A DNA stretch of 64,000 nucleotides from Frigoribacterium sp. Leaf186 (GTDB lineage: Bacteria > Actinomycetota > Actinomycetes > Actinomycetales > Microbacteriaceae): NCBI RefSeq assembly GCF_001423905.1, contig NZ_LMPQ01000001.1, positions 1,016,137 to 1,080,136 on the forward strand, in the 5' to 3' direction. Position 1 is the stretch's first letter, and every line of letters begins with the position of its first letter. The position numbers and the translations under genes were made by a program. This document shows, piece after piece, positions 1 to 8,451 of the stretch. The notes below the pieces were generated by a model. That model saw only the letters and a list, made by a program, of their open reading frames with translations. It did no database searches and was not told where the DNA came from.

Positions 1-432
1 CTCGAGGGCAGGGGTGCCGTCGATCAGGTTCTCGAGCTCGAAGGCGTGGTTGTGGTAGCCGATCCTCAGATCGTGGGCGGCGGCCGCGTCGGCGATCTCG
101 CCGAGTTCCGCGGCGATCGCCTCGACGTCCTCGCGGGTGACCCAGCGGGTCTCGTCGATGTGCGGGTCGATGATCGTGCCGACGCCGAGACGGGTGGCGG
201 CGGCGAAGATCGGTTCGAGGTCCTTGCCGATCAGGCCGACGTGCGCGCTCGGCGCGGTGAGCCCGGCGGCCGGCAGGGCCTCGGCGTACTCGTCGACGCG
301 GTCGACGAAGGCGTAGGGCTCGACCTGGGTGTAGCCGAGGTCGGCGATGCGCTGCAGGGTGCCGGGCAGGTCGGCGGCGATGGCGTCTCTGACCGTGTAG
401 AGCTGGACCGAGATCGGGCTTGCGGTGGTCAC
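1..432 (-). CDS. Sugar phosphate isomerase/epimerase family protein (3' end outside window)
   Basis: The minus-strand frame reads as the N-terminal 144 codons of a xylose-isomerase-like TIM-barrel protein. It opens with VTTASPISVQLYTVRDAI, followed by a GYTQVEPYAF strand and a histidine-rich metal-site stretch (IDPHID, then IGYHNHAFE). The family isomerises or epimerises sugars or inositols using a divalent metal. The chosen start is GTG at 432, with a GAGGAG ribosome binding site about 10 nt upstream. The gene runs off the left edge, so its C-terminal half is not seen. It is divergent from a ROK regulator, which suggests that regulator controls it (inference). The exact substrate cannot be told. 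Confidence 0.85.
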   Translation of the reverse strand, partial: MTTASPISVQLYTVRDAIAADLPGTLQRIADLGYTQVEPYAFVDRVDEYAEALPAAGLTAPSAHVGLIGKDLEPIFAAATRLGVGTIIDPHIDETRWVTREDVEAIAAELGEIADAAAAHDLRIGYHNHAFELENLIDGTPALE

Positions 433-649
433 CAGGGGTGTCTCCTCTTCCGAGTGGATGTGCGGCGGTGACGGGCACCGTCGGGGACTCTCTGCGGTCG
501 AGCCGTCGACCGGTCACCCCCGGAAGAGTGGCGGTCGGCGTCGACCGAGACTCACCATAGGACCGCTTCTGTCGACCCGCAAGCAAAAGTCGCCGTTTTC
601 TCGGCGGGGTTCTCTCGGACGTCGCCGAGGCCTGTGGTTTACTGCTGCC
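433..649. promoter_or_regulatory. Divergent promoter region between sugar isomerase and ROK regulator
   Basis: This 217-bp spacer lies between two divergent starts and has no supported gene. It includes an A/T-flanked imperfect inverted repeat, GCAAAAGTCGCCGTTTTC at 583-600. Such AAAA/TTTT half-sites resemble operators bound by ROK-family repressors in other bacteria (family knowledge); assignment here is an inference. A TTTACT hexamer at 638-643 sits 6 nt before the ROK start codon. Confidence 0.4.
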
Positions 650-1840
650 ATGTCCGACACGACGCGGTCGTCTGCCCTCGGCAGCACCGGAGCCAGCGAG
701 ATCTTCCAGCTGCTCCGCGACGGCGCACCGCGCACCCGGGCCGAGCTGGCGGCGATGACCGGCCTCGCCCGGTCGACCATCGGCCTGCGCCTCGACGTCC
801 TCGCCGAGCTCGGTCTCGTCGGCCCCTTCGCCGACGCCGTCTCGACGGGCGGCCGACCGCCCTCGCGGGTCGCCCTCATCCCCTCGGCCCGCGTCGTCCT
901 CGCCGCCGACTTCGGCGCCGGCCACGTCAACCTCGCCCTCACCGACCTCATGGGCGTCGAGTTGACCAGCGACCGCAGCCTGATCGACATCGCCGACGGC
1001 CCCGAGACCACGCTGGGCGGCATGGTCACCGGAGCCGACGCATTGCTCGACCGGCTGGGACGCACCCGCGACGACCTCATCGGCGTCGGCATCGGCCTGC
1101 CCGGCCCCGTCCAGTTCGGCACGGGCCGACCGGTCAACCCGCCGATCATGCCCGGCTGGGACGGCTTCGACGTGCCGGGCTGGGTGCGCCGCCACCTCGA
1201 CGTGCCCGTCCTCGTCGACAACGACGTCAACATCATGGCCCTCGGCGAGCGCAGCCATGCCTGGCCGAGCACCGACCACTTCCTGTTCGTCAAGGTGGCG
1301 ACCGGCATCGGTTCGGGCATCATCTCGGGCGGCCGCCTGCAGCGGGGGGCCCAGGGCATCGCGGGCGACATCGGCCACGTGCAGATCCCGCGCGGGGCCG
1401 GGGTCGTCTGCCACTGCGGCAACGTCGGCTGCCTCGAGGCCGTCGCCTCGGGCCCGGCCCTCGCCGCCTCGCTGAGGGCCCTGGGCCACGACTGCGAGGG
1501 CGGACGCCAGGTCGTCGAACTCGTCCGCACGGGCAACCTCGACGCGGTGCAGGCCGTGCGGCAGGCCGGACGCGACCTCGGCGAGGTGCTCACGGCCTGC
1601 GTCAACATGATCAACCCGTCGGTCATCGCGATCGGCGGCTCGATGGCCCAGGCCGGCGAACACCTCCTGGCGGGCGTCCGCGAGGTCGTCTACCAGCGCT
1701 CGATGCCGCTTGCGACCGAGCACCTGAGCATCGTCCCGTCGCGGGCGGGCGACCGGGCCGGCCTCATGGGCGCCAGCATGCTCGCCATCCACCACGCGCT
1801 CTCCCCCGCCGCCATCGACGAGCTCGCGGCCGCGGTCTGA
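650..1840 (+). CDS. ROK family transcriptional regulator
   Basis: This 396-aa protein has an N-terminal winged helix-turn-helix (about residues 15-60, with LTGLARSTIG-like packing) fused to a ROK sugar-kinase-like domain. The ROK zinc motif CHCGNVGC is at residues 254-261. A sugar-site AGDIGHV is at 238-244 and a VDNDVN strand at 189-194. Such proteins repress sugar-catabolism genes and release DNA on binding a sugar. The ATG at 650 is chosen because the HTH begins soon after it; the upstream in-frame codons are not protein-like. The divergent sugar isomerase is the obvious target (inference). The inducer is unknown. Confidence 0.9.
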   Translation: MSDTTRSSALGSTGASEIFQLLRDGAPRTRAELAAMTGLARSTIGLRLDVLAELGLVGPFADAVSTGGRPPSRVALIPSARVVLAADFGAGHVNLALTDLMGVELTSDRSLIDIADGPETTLGGMVTGADALLDRLGRTRDDLIGVGIGLPGPVQFGTGRPVNPPIMPGWDGFDVPGWVRRHLDVPVLVDNDVNIMALGERSHAWPSTDHFLFVKVATGIGSGIISGGRLQRGAQGIAGDIGHVQIPRGAGVVCHCGNVGCLEAVASGPALAASLRALGHDCEGGRQVVELVRTGNLDAVQAVRQAGRDLGEVLTACVNMINPSVIAIGGSMAQAGEHLLAGVREVVYQRSMPLATEHLSIVPSRAGDRAGLMGASMLAIHHALSPAAIDELAAAV

Positions 1841-1926
1841 CCATCGGTGCCCGGCGCGCCACCCGTCCGCGACACGGGGAGGCGCGGGTGTCGTCCTCGC
1901 GCCCGTCACGAGGGACAATGGTCACC

Positions 1927-2667
1927 ATGACCGTCGTCCAGCCCATGCTCGCCCTGTGGGACGACGACGAGCCGACGACCCCCGCCGCGCCTCCTGCGCA
2001 CCTGTCCCGGGTGCTCGCGGACTCCTCCGACCGCATCGCCTGGCTGCGGGCCCGCAGCCAGGGCATCACGGCCACCGACGTCGCCCGGCTCTCGAGCCCC
2101 CGCGCCGTGCAGGCCGTCGTGCTCGACAAGCTCTACGGCAACGGCTTCGGCGGCAACGCCTACACCGACCACGGCCGGGCACGCGAGCCCGAGATCGCCC
2201 GGTGGGTGCTGCAGCGCCACGGCATCGAGGCCAGCCAGAAGCTCTTCCACGCCTCCGGCCAGCCGCGGCACCTGGCCACGCCCGACGGGGTGACCGTCCG
2301 CGCCGACGGCACCGTCGAGCTCTGCGAGATCAAGACGACGAAGAAGGCCTGGTCGTCGATCCCCCGCTCGTACCTGCGCCAGGTCGCCTGGCAGCAGTAC
2401 GTGCTCGGGGCCGAACGCACGCTCGTGGTGTGGGAGCAACACGCGGACTTCGTGCCCGTCCACGGCGACCCGCAGTGCCGTTGGGTCGAACGCGACGAGG
2501 ACGAGATCCACCGCCTGGTGGCCCTCGCCGACCAGGTGCTCGACACGCTCGCCCGGCAGGCCCCCGTCGACCCGTTCGCCCCGGGCGGACGGGCGTCGAC
2601 GTCGGCACCGCCGCCGTTCGACGCCTACGAGGCCTACGAACCGCCTCCGTACGACCCGCTGCGCTGA
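1927..2667 (+). CDS. YqaJ-like nuclease (viral recombinase family)
   Basis: This 246-aa protein has a YqaJ/lambda-exonuclease-type core. Visible elements are GITATDVARL near residue 50, a GRAREPEIARWV stretch, then VRADGTVELCEIKTTKKAW, which supplies the D...E-x-K acidic triad of PD-(D/E)xK nucleases. A QVAWQQYVLGA helix follows. The C-terminus is a proline/tyrosine-rich tail. Phage relatives degrade double-stranded DNA during recombination, but no partner annealing protein or phage gene is nearby, so this looks like a chromosomal stand-alone copy. ATG 1927 is preferred over ATG 1918 because GACAAT lies 7 nt upstream of it. Cellular role unknown. Confidence 0.78.
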   Translation: MTVVQPMLALWDDDEPTTPAAPPAHLSRVLADSSDRIAWLRARSQGITATDVARLSSPRAVQAVVLDKLYGNGFGGNAYTDHGRAREPEIARWVLQRHGIEASQKLFHASGQPRHLATPDGVTVRADGTVELCEIKTTKKAWSSIPRSYLRQVAWQQYVLGAERTLVVWEQHADFVPVHGDPQCRWVERDEDEIHRLVALADQVLDTLARQAPVDPFAPGGRASTSAPPPFDAYEAYEPPPYDPLR

Positions 2668-2681
2668 GACCTGCGGCCCGG

Positions 2682-3320
2682 TCAGGTGCCGTGCGGGGGC
2701 GCCGGACGATCGGGGTCGAGCAGCCTCAGGCGTGAGGCCGCCACGACGAGGGCACCGATCACGCCGACCGCGACGGTGATGCCGACGCACCAGAGGGCGA
2801 CGGCGCCACCGCCGAGCGTCGCCACGTCCAAGAACGGGTACGGCACGAAGTCCGCGCCCCGGGCCAGGACGACGACCACCCAGACCAGCGGGAACGCCAA
2901 GAACTGCCACACCCGGCGCCACGGCTGGCGGTCGCGGTCGGCGAACACGACCCAGTCGAGCACGACGTACAGCGGGATCACGCGGTGGAACACGTCGCTC
3001 GCCCAGCCGAGCGTGTAGGGGTCGGTGGAGGGCATGCCGGCCAGGACCAGGTTGAAGACCAGCCCGGTCAGGGCGATGTAGGTGGTCGCTCCGGCGCGCA
3101 GCGCGACGGTCCACCGGGGCGGCGGCGTCCGGCGCAGGACCGTGAAGGCCCCGACCAGCAGGGCGAGCAGCACGATCAGGTTGCTCTGGATCGTGAAGTA
3201 GCCGAAGAAGTCGACGAAGCGGTACCCGGGGTCGCGCAGGCTGTTCTCCCACTGGCTGACGACCGCCACGAGGACCGCCACGGCCGCGGCGACGCGCAGG
3301 ACCGCGACCGTTGCTCTCAT
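2682..3320 (-). CDS. Pr6Pr family membrane protein
   Basis: This 212-aa protein has about six hydrophobic helices and the family's typical FFGYFTIQSNL motif near residue 40, then a histidine-containing region (VFHRVIPLYVVLDW). Pr6Pr proteins are integral membrane proteins of unknown function with six helices and conserved prolines. The ATG at 3320 is chosen because TACGGT lies 6 nt upstream, suggesting a leaderless mRNA. It converges with the YqaJ-like gene, with only 14 bp between stop codons. No function can be given. Confidence 0.8.
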   Translation of the reverse strand: MRATVAVLRVAAAVAVLVAVVSQWENSLRDPGYRFVDFFGYFTIQSNLIVLLALLVGAFTVLRRTPPPRWTVALRAGATTYIALTGLVFNLVLAGMPSTDPYTLGWASDVFHRVIPLYVVLDWVVFADRDRQPWRRVWQFLAFPLVWVVVVLARGADFVPYPFLDVATLGGGAVALWCVGITVAVGVIGALVVAASRLRLLDPDRPAPPHGT

Positions 3321-3445
3321 GTGCCCACCGTACCCATCGTTTCCCGGTCGGTGACACCCGCGAAACACGGGTGACTCATGCGTCCCGTTGACTGGCGTCA
3401 CCACCGCGCCGGAGCCACGGCGCACCGAGCCGACAGGGGCCGACG

Positions 3446-4432
3446 ATGCACACGACGACGCACACCACGATGCGTGCCATGGTGATCGAGAGGACCGGGG
3501 GGCCCGAGCAGCTCGTCGCCGCCGACGTGCCCTACCCGCAGCGGGTGAACGCCGAGGTGCTCGTGCGCGTCGTCGCCGCGGGCGTCAACCGGTTCGACCT
3601 CGAGACCCGCGCCGGGCGGGGCGACAGCGACGCCATCCCGTCGTTCCCGGCCGTGCTCGGTCACGACTTCAGCGGCGTCGTCGTCGAGACGCCGTACGCG
3701 GCCCACCCGCTGCGCCGCGGTGACGCGGTCTACGGCATGGCTCCGTGCCCGCGCTCGGGCGGCAGCTACGCCGAGTACATCAGCGTCCCGTCGCTGTCGG
3801 TGGCCCGGAAGCCCGCCGCACTGTCGCACGTCGAGGCGGCCGCCGTGCCCCTGGCGGCACTCACCGCGTGGGGCATGGTCGTCGACGTCGCCAAGGCCCA
3901 CGAGGGGCAGCGCCTGCTGATCAACGCCGGGGCCGGCGGCGTGGGGCACTTCGCCGTGCAGTTCGCCTCGTACTTCGGCGCGCACGTCGTCGCGACCGGC
4001 TCGCACGCGAACTCGGCCTGGTTGCGAGAGCTCGGGGCCGCCGAGGTCGTCGACTACGGCGCCGCCGACGTCGACCGCAGCATCCGCCAGGTCGACGTCG
4101 TCATCAACCTGCTCGACGACGACGCCGAGGCCGACCGTGCGCTGCGGCTGCTGCGGCCCGGCGGGCTGGCCGTCCACGCCCCGATGGCCTCCGGTGCCGC
4201 GTTCGCCGAGAAGGCGGCCCGGGCCGGCATCCGTTCGACGGGGTTCGCGGTCTCGCCGGACGGCGCGACCCTGGCGATCATCTCGAGGCTGCTCGACTCG
4301 GGCGACGTGCGCGTCTACGTCGACGAGGTCTACGACCTGGCCGACGCGTGCGAGGCCCACACGCGCCTCGAGCGGTCGCACACCCGCGGCAAGCTCGTCC
4401 TGCGCGTCGCCGACGACACCGAGGCCGCCTGA
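3446..4432 (+). CDS. NADP-dependent quinone-oxidoreductase-like protein (MDR superfamily)
   Basis: This 328-aa zinc-independent medium-chain dehydrogenase/reductase has an N-terminal GroES-like domain (VAAGVNRFDLETR, then FPAVLGHDFSGVV). A Rossmann fold follows, with the nucleotide loop NAGAGGVGHFAVQFA near residue 155. Relatives reduce quinones or enones with NADPH in the cytosol. The catalytic-zinc ligands of alcohol dehydrogenases are not evident. AGGGG precedes the ATG at 3446; a second in-frame ATG at 3470 is possible. Its C-terminal end converges with a GNAT gene. The substrate is unknown. Confidence 0.87.
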   Translation: MHTTTHTTMRAMVIERTGGPEQLVAADVPYPQRVNAEVLVRVVAAGVNRFDLETRAGRGDSDAIPSFPAVLGHDFSGVVVETPYAAHPLRRGDAVYGMAPCPRSGGSYAEYISVPSLSVARKPAALSHVEAAAVPLAALTAWGMVVDVAKAHEGQRLLINAGAGGVGHFAVQFASYFGAHVVATGSHANSAWLRELGAAEVVDYGAADVDRSIRQVDVVINLLDDDAEADRALRLLRPGGLAVHAPMASGAAFAEKAARAGIRSTGFAVSPDGATLAIISRLLDSGDVRVYVDEVYDLADACEAHTRLERSHTRGKLVLRVADDTEAA

Positions 4433-4472
4433 CGCGTCGGCCGCCTCACCCGCCGTGCCGACCCGGCGACGC

Positions 4473-5012
4473 CTACAGCCGCAGTTCGAGGACGAAGTCC
4501 TGCTGCAGGTCGTCGCCGAGGGCGAAGGTCTTCGTGCCGACGCGTTCGAGACCGTGCTTGGCGTAGAAGCGCAGCGCCCGTTCGTTTTGCTGGTTGACGC
4601 CCAGCCACACCGAGGAGGCGCCGGTCGCGCGGGCTGCCTCGACGGTCGCGGCCATCAGCGTCGAGGCCGCACCCGTGCCGTGACCCTGCGGCATGACGTA
4701 GAACTTGCTCAGCTCGACGGTGGGCCGCGACGCCACGACGGCCGAGACGTCGGCGTCGTCGGGGTCGCCGGTGACCATCATGCTGTAGCCGAGGGCGGCA
4801 CCGGCGGCCGTGGGGTCGACGGCCAGCAGGACGATGCGCGACTCGTCGGCGAGGTACCGCGTGAAGGCCTCTTCCGAGAGCAGGGTCGTGACGACGCGGG
4901 CGATGTCGGCGAGGTCCGAGCCGGGCGGGCAGGCGAGGGGGAAGGTCACCGCTGCCACCTCGGCGAGCAGGGCGGCGTCGGACGGGGTGGCGGGGCGCAC
5001 GGTGACGGTCAT
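4473..5012 (-). CDS. GNAT family N-acetyltransferase
   Basis: This 179-aa protein shows the GNAT order: an N-terminal VTVRPATPSDAALL strand-helix, a central KFYVMPQGHGTGAASTLM acetyl-CoA pyrophosphate loop (Q/RxxGxG/A) near residue 105, then SVWLGVNQQNERALRFYAKHG, the usual C-terminal signature. It transfers an acetyl group from acetyl-CoA to an amine; the acceptor is unknown. The start at 5012 (MTVTVRP) is chosen over an upstream GTG at 5030, because GNAT proteins usually begin at this strand. Confidence 0.87.
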   Translation of the reverse strand: MTVTVRPATPSDAALLAEVAAVTFPLACPPGSDLADIARVVTTLLSEEAFTRYLADESRIVLLAVDPTAAGAALGYSMMVTGDPDDADVSAVVASRPTVELSKFYVMPQGHGTGAASTLMAATVEAARATGASSVWLGVNQQNERALRFYAKHGLERVGTKTFALGDDLQQDFVLELRL

Positions 5013-5083
5013 CTGCCCATGGTGCCCCACCCGCGCCTCCTCACCCGACCGGGTCGCCGCACGGTGGCACGGTGGGACGACGA

Positions 5084-5113
5084 AGGCCGCCCCACTCGAG
5101 AGTGGGACGGCCT
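5084..5113 (-). terminator. Terminator hairpin downstream of rplA
   Basis: A stem of 13 positions (5084-5096 paired with 5101-5113) closes a CGAG tetraloop and has one internal mismatch. It lies 35 bp beyond the rplA stop on the minus strand, where the ribosomal protein transcript should end. There is no strong U tract, as is usual in high-GC actinobacteria. Confidence 0.7.
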
Positions 5114-5147
5114 ACGGGCGACGCGAGGTCTTCGGGGTCGGGTGGAC

Positions 5148-5837
5148 CTAGAAGACGTTGATGTCGAGGGGGATGCCGGGACCGAAGGTCGTCGACAGCG
5201 TGCCCTTGGTGATGTAGCGGCCCTTGGACGAGGACGGCTTCAGACGGACGACCTCTTCGAGGGCGGCGTCGAGGTTGGTGTTCAGCTGCTCTTCCGAGAA
5301 GCCGGCCTTGCCGATGACGAAGTGCACGTTGCTGTGCTTGTCGACACGGAACTCGATCTTTCCGCCCTTGATGTCGTTGACGGCCTGCGCGACGTTGGGG
5401 GTCACGGTGCCGGTCTTCGGGTTGGGCATGAGGCCACGGGGACCGAGCACCTTGCCGAGACGACCGACCTTGCCCATGAGCTCGGGGGTCGAGACGGCCG
5501 AGTCGAACGACGTGTAGCCGCCGGCGACCTTCTCGATGAGCTCGTCGCCACCGACCTCGTCGGCACCGGCCGCGATCGCGGCCTCGGCGGCGGCACCCGT
5601 CGCGAAGACGATGACGCGGGCGGTCTTGCCCGTGCCGTGCGGCAGGATGACGGTGCCGCGCACCATCTGGTCCGCCTTGCGGGGGTCGACGCCGAGCTTC
5701 AACGCGACCTCGACGGTCGAGTCGAACTTCTTCGAGCCGGTCTCGCGAGCGACGGCGACGGCCTCGCTGGTGCTGTAGAACTTGCCTGCCTCGATCTTCT
5801 CGGCAGCGGCGCGGTACGCCTTGGACTTCTGAGCCAT
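5148..5837 (-). CDS. rplA: 50S ribosomal protein L1
   Basis: This 229-aa protein matches L1 in full. It has [16 protein letters not shown] at the start, then [36 protein letters not shown] near residue 125 and [17 protein letters not shown]1 binds 23S rRNA at the mobile L1 stalk and in bacteria commonly represses its own operon by binding its mRNA (family knowledge). It follows rplK by 100 bp on the same strand. Start ATG 5837 follows a GAGG-containing leader. Confidence 0.98.
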   Translation of the reverse strand: MAQKSKAYRAAAEKIEAGKFYSTSEAVAVARETGSKKFDSTVEVALKLGVDPRKADQMVRGTVILPHGTGKTARVIVFATGAAAEAAIAAGADEVGGDELIEKVAGGYTSFDSAVSTPELMGKVGRLGKVLGPRGLMPNPKTGTVTPNVAQAVNDIKGGKIEFRVDKHSNVHFVIGKAGFSEEQLNTNLDAALEEVVRLKPSSSKGRYITKGTLSTTFGPGIPLDINVF

Positions 5838-5937
5838 GTTGGACCTCTTCGTACTGGGGACGTGGTTGCGAGCCTGGCCGGCTCTCCCACTGATGTCAGG
5901 GTCGTGCAGGCGGGTCGCCTGCACGGAGGAGTGCTGC

Positions 5938-6369
5938 TTAGGCGTCGACCGTGATGCCCATGGAGCGGGCGGTGCCGGCGATGATCTTCGCCGCGGCGTC
6001 GATGTCGTTGGCGTTCAGGTCGGCCTGCTTGGTCGTCGCGATCTCGCGCACCTGGTCCATGGTCAGCTTGCCGACCTTGGTGGTGTGCGGGGTACCCGAA
6101 CCCTTGGCGACGCCGGCAGCCTTCTTGATGAGCTCGGCGGCGGGCGGGGTCTTCAGGATGAACGTGAACGAGCGGTCTTCGTAGACCGTGATCTCGACGG
6201 GGACGACGTTGCCGCGCTGCGACTCGGTCGCTGCGTTGTACGCCTTGCAGAACTCCATGATGTTCACGCCGTGCTGACCCAGGGCCGGGCCGATGGGCGG
6301 GGCGGGGTTCGCGGCGCCGGCGTTGATCTGAAGCTTGATCAGACCCGTGACCTTCTTTTTCGGTGCCAT
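5938..6369 (-). CDS. rplK: 50S ribosomal protein L11
   Basis: This 143-aa protein is a standard-length L11. [20 protein letters not shown] is followed by the conserved [20 protein letters not shown] segment, and the C-terminal domain includes [20 protein letters not shown]. It forms the GTPase-associated centre with 23S rRNA and is the target of thiopeptides. It sits between nusG and rplA as in most bacteria. The ATG at 6369 has a GAAAAGAAC-type purine-rich leader immediately upstream. Confidence 0.98.
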   Translation of the reverse strand: MAPKKKVTGLIKLQINAGAANPAPPIGPALGQHGVNIMEFCKAYNAATESQRGNVVPVEITVYEDRSFTFILKTPPAAELIKKAAGVAKGSGTPHTTKVGKLTMDQVREIATTKQADLNANDIDAAAKIIAGTARSMGITVDA

Positions 6370-6480
6370 TGTTCTTTTCCTTCTTGTGGGGTTCGAGCCG
6401 ATCGCGGTCGCGACCTGCTCTCCCGGTGGTCCGCGGCGCGGACTCCGGTGATCTGAAAACCTGTGGGGGGTGTCTGCCTG

Positions 6481-7683
6481 CTAGAGCTTCGTCACCTGGT
6501 CGAAGCTGAGCTCGACCGGCGTCTCGCGCTCGAACAGCGAGACCAGCACGGTGAGCTTGCCGCTCTCGGGCTTGATCTCGTTGATCGTACCGGGAAGTCC
6601 GGCGAACGACCCCTCTTTGATCGTGATCGTCTCGCCGATCTCGAAGTCGACCTCGGCCGGGATGACGCGCTGGGCCTGCTTGCCGCCCTTGGCGCCACCC
6701 TTGGCCGGAGCCGGGGTGGTGTCGACCTGGACGAGGCTCTTCAGCATGTTGAAGGCCTCTTCGAAACGCAGCGGCGTGGGGTTGTGGGCGTTGCCCACGA
6801 AGCCCGTGACGCCCGGAGTGTGACGGACGACCGACCAGCTGTCCTCGTTGAGGTCGAGGCGGACGAGCACGTAGCCGGGGATGCGCACGCGGGTGACGAG
6901 CTTGCGCTGACCGTTCTTGATCTCGACGACGTCCTCCATCGGGACCTCGACCTGGTAGATGTAGTCCTCCATGGTCATGGAGACCATGCGGTTCTCGATG
7001 TTCTGCTTCACGCGACGCTCGAAGCCGGCGTACGAGTGGATGACGTACCACTTGCCGGGCTTGCCGCGCAGCTCGTAGCGGAAGGCCTCGTACGGGTCGA
7101 CCTCGGCGGGCTCGTCGTCCTCGACCTCGGTGGCGGACACGTCGACGTCGACGTCGTCGTGCGCGATCTCGGCGTCGGCGTCCTGGACGGACTGCTCGGC
7201 CTCGGGCAGCACGGCGTCGGCGTCGGCCGCGGTGGCGTCGCCCTCGTCGGTGGCGTCGCCCTCGTCGGTGGCGTCGCCCTCGTCGGTGGCCTGGACGGAC
7301 TGCTCGGCCTCGGCGATGACTGCGTTCGCCGCAGTGGCATCACCCTCGTCGGCGGCCTGCTCGGCCTCGGAGTCGGCCTCGTCGTCGGTCGCCTCGACGG
7401 CGGCCTCGGCCTCGAACTCGTCGTCGATGTCGAGGGCGTCGTCGACGATCGCGTCGGCCTCGGGGTCGCGGGCCTCGGCGAGCGTGTCGAGCAGGCCGTC
7501 GAGGTCGCTCGTGTCGGTCGACCCGGCGTCGCCCTCGTCGACGATCGAGAGGGCCTCGGTCTCGGCGGGCTCGACGGCGTCCTCGTCGGCGGCCAGCGTG
7601 CCGCCCTCTTGGGCCTCTTCGACCTCGGAGGACTGCTCGGCAGCGGTGGCGAGGTCGATGTCGTCGCGCTCGTTGTCAGGCAA
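6481..7683 (-). CDS. nusG: Transcription termination/antitermination factor NusG with long acidic extension
   Basis: This 400-aa protein carries about 225 residues of Asp/Glu/Ala-rich low-complexity sequence before the NGN domain (KWYVIHSYAGFERRVKQNIE). The KOW domain follows (VDFEIGETITIKEGSFAGLPG). E. coli NusG is about 180 aa; acidic extensions are a known actinobacterial trait. The extension contains DATDEG repeats encoded by 18-bp tandem repeats. NusG contacts RNA polymerase and links it to Rho or the ribosome. The TTG at 7683 is the chosen start, after a purine-rich AAAGAAGAACC; an exact start in the low-complexity region is less certain than the body. Confidence 0.95.
   Translation of the reverse strand: MPDNERDDIDLATAAEQSSEVEEAQEGGTLAADEDAVEPAETEALSIVDEGDAGSTDTSDLDGLLDTLAEARDPEADAIVDDALDIDDEFEAEAAVEATDDEADSEAEQAADEGDATAANAVIAEAEQSVQATDEGDATDEGDATDEGDATAADADAVLPEAEQSVQDADAEIAHDDVDVDVSATEVEDDEPAEVDPYEAFRYELRGKPGKWYVIHSYAGFERRVKQNIENRMVSMTMEDYIYQVEVPMEDVVEIKNGQRKLVTRVRIPGYVLVRLDLNEDSWSVVRHTPGVTGFVGNAHNPTPLRFEEAFNMLKSLVQVDTTPAPAKGGAKGGKQAQRVIPAEVDFEIGETITIKEGSFAGLPGTINEIKPESGKLTVLVSLFERETPVELSFDQVTKL
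7231..7284 (-). repeat. Three 18-bp tandem repeats inside nusG
   Basis: The unit GGTGGCGTCGCCCTCGTC (plus strand) occurs three times in succession at 7231, 7249 and 7267, encoding in-frame DATDEG hexapeptides on the minus strand. The array is flanked by a 24-bp direct repeat at 7182-7205 and 7290-7313 that begins CCTGGACGGACTGC. The arrangement suggests expansion by slippage or unequal exchange without breaking the frame. Confidence 0.9.
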
Positions 7684-7780
7684 TGGTTCTTCTTTCGATC
7701 GGGGTTGTCGGGTGCTCGTGCACGGTGGCACGGGCCCCGGTCGCACGTGGTGCTCGGGATGTCGCGCCGGCGGCTCGACG

Positions 7781-8062
7781 TCAGCTGCCGGTCGGACCGT
7801 TGCCGAAGACGTACCCGACGCCGGTGCCGAACACCAGGTCGAGCAGCGAGACGAGGGCCATCATGATGACCACGAAGACCAGCACGACGCCGGTGTAGCT
7901 GAACAGCTCTTTGCGGGTCGGGGTGACGACCTTTTTGAGCTCGGCGATCACCTGGCGGATGAACAGCGCGACGCGGGCGAAGGGGCTACGGCGCGTCGCG
8001 CTGTCGCTCTTCGCCTTGTCGACGACGTCTTCACTGGGGACGTCAACGTCTTTTCTCGCCAC
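7781..8062 (-). CDS. secE: Preprotein translocase subunit SecE
   Basis: This 93-aa protein has one C-terminal transmembrane helix (VVLVFVVIMMALVSLLDLVF) preceded by the family's amphipathic segment FIRQVIAELKKVVTPTRKEL. SecE clamps SecY in the protein-conducting channel. The start is GTG 8062, with GGAAGG about 8 nt upstream; an upstream in-frame extension would overlap the tRNA-Trp leader and is rejected. It sits directly before nusG, the conserved bacterial order. Confidence 0.95.
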   Translation of the reverse strand: MARKDVDVPSEDVVDKAKSDSATRRSPFARVALFIRQVIAELKKVVTPTRKELFSYTGVVLVFVVIMMALVSLLDLVFGTGVGYVFGNGPTGS

Positions 8063-8147
8063 TGTTCCGACCTTCCGAGCTCGGCCCGTGGGCCTGTGTC
8101 CGTATCTGTGTGTGATCACCGTGTCATGAGGAACACAGCCGGGCTGC

Positions 8148-8219
8148 AGGGCGGACAGGACTCGAACCTGCAACCTGCGGTTTTGGAGACCGCTGCTCTA
8201 CCAATTGAGCCACCGCCCT
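8148..8219 (-). tRNA. tRNA-Trp (anticodon CCA)
   Basis: A 72-nt cloverleaf can be folded. The acceptor stem is AGGGCGG/CCGCCCT. The D arm is GCTC/GAGC. The anticodon stem is GCGGT/ACCGC around loop CTCCAAA, and the T arm has loop TTCGAGT. The anticodon is CCA. No 3' CCA is encoded. It precedes secE, as in many actinobacteria, and is probably cotranscribed with it. Confidence 0.97.
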
Positions 8220-8343
8220 AGGGGATCGACGCCGTCCAGATGACCTCTCGGTCGACCCCGTGGGGCCTGCCTCTCGCCGCCGGTCGTTGGTGAACCGGAC
8301 TGCAGAGGCGCGCTGAAGCTTGGCGCATTCGATCGCCTCGTCA

Positions 8344-8372
8344 AGTGTAGGCGAAGCGGCGGGCCGGTGCAA
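8344..8372 (-). promoter_or_regulatory. Promoter for the tRNA-Trp-secE-nusG transcript
   Basis: On the minus strand a -35 TTGCAC (8367-8372) and a -10 TACACT (8344-8349) are separated by exactly 17 nt. Transcription would start near 8337, about 118 nt before the tRNA. This is one of the better sigma-A-type promoters in the window. Confidence 0.7.
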
Positions 8373-8451
8373 AGCCACGCGGTGACCGGTGGTCGGACGC
8401 GGTCGCTCGCCACCCGCCCGACGAGGGGACTCCCCCGCTAGGCTCGTCCCC

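Noticed and set aside
1927-2667. Prophage remnant suggested by the YqaJ-like nuclease
   Set aside because: No integrase, terminase, structural or annealing genes are within reach, and composition and promoter type match the neighbours.
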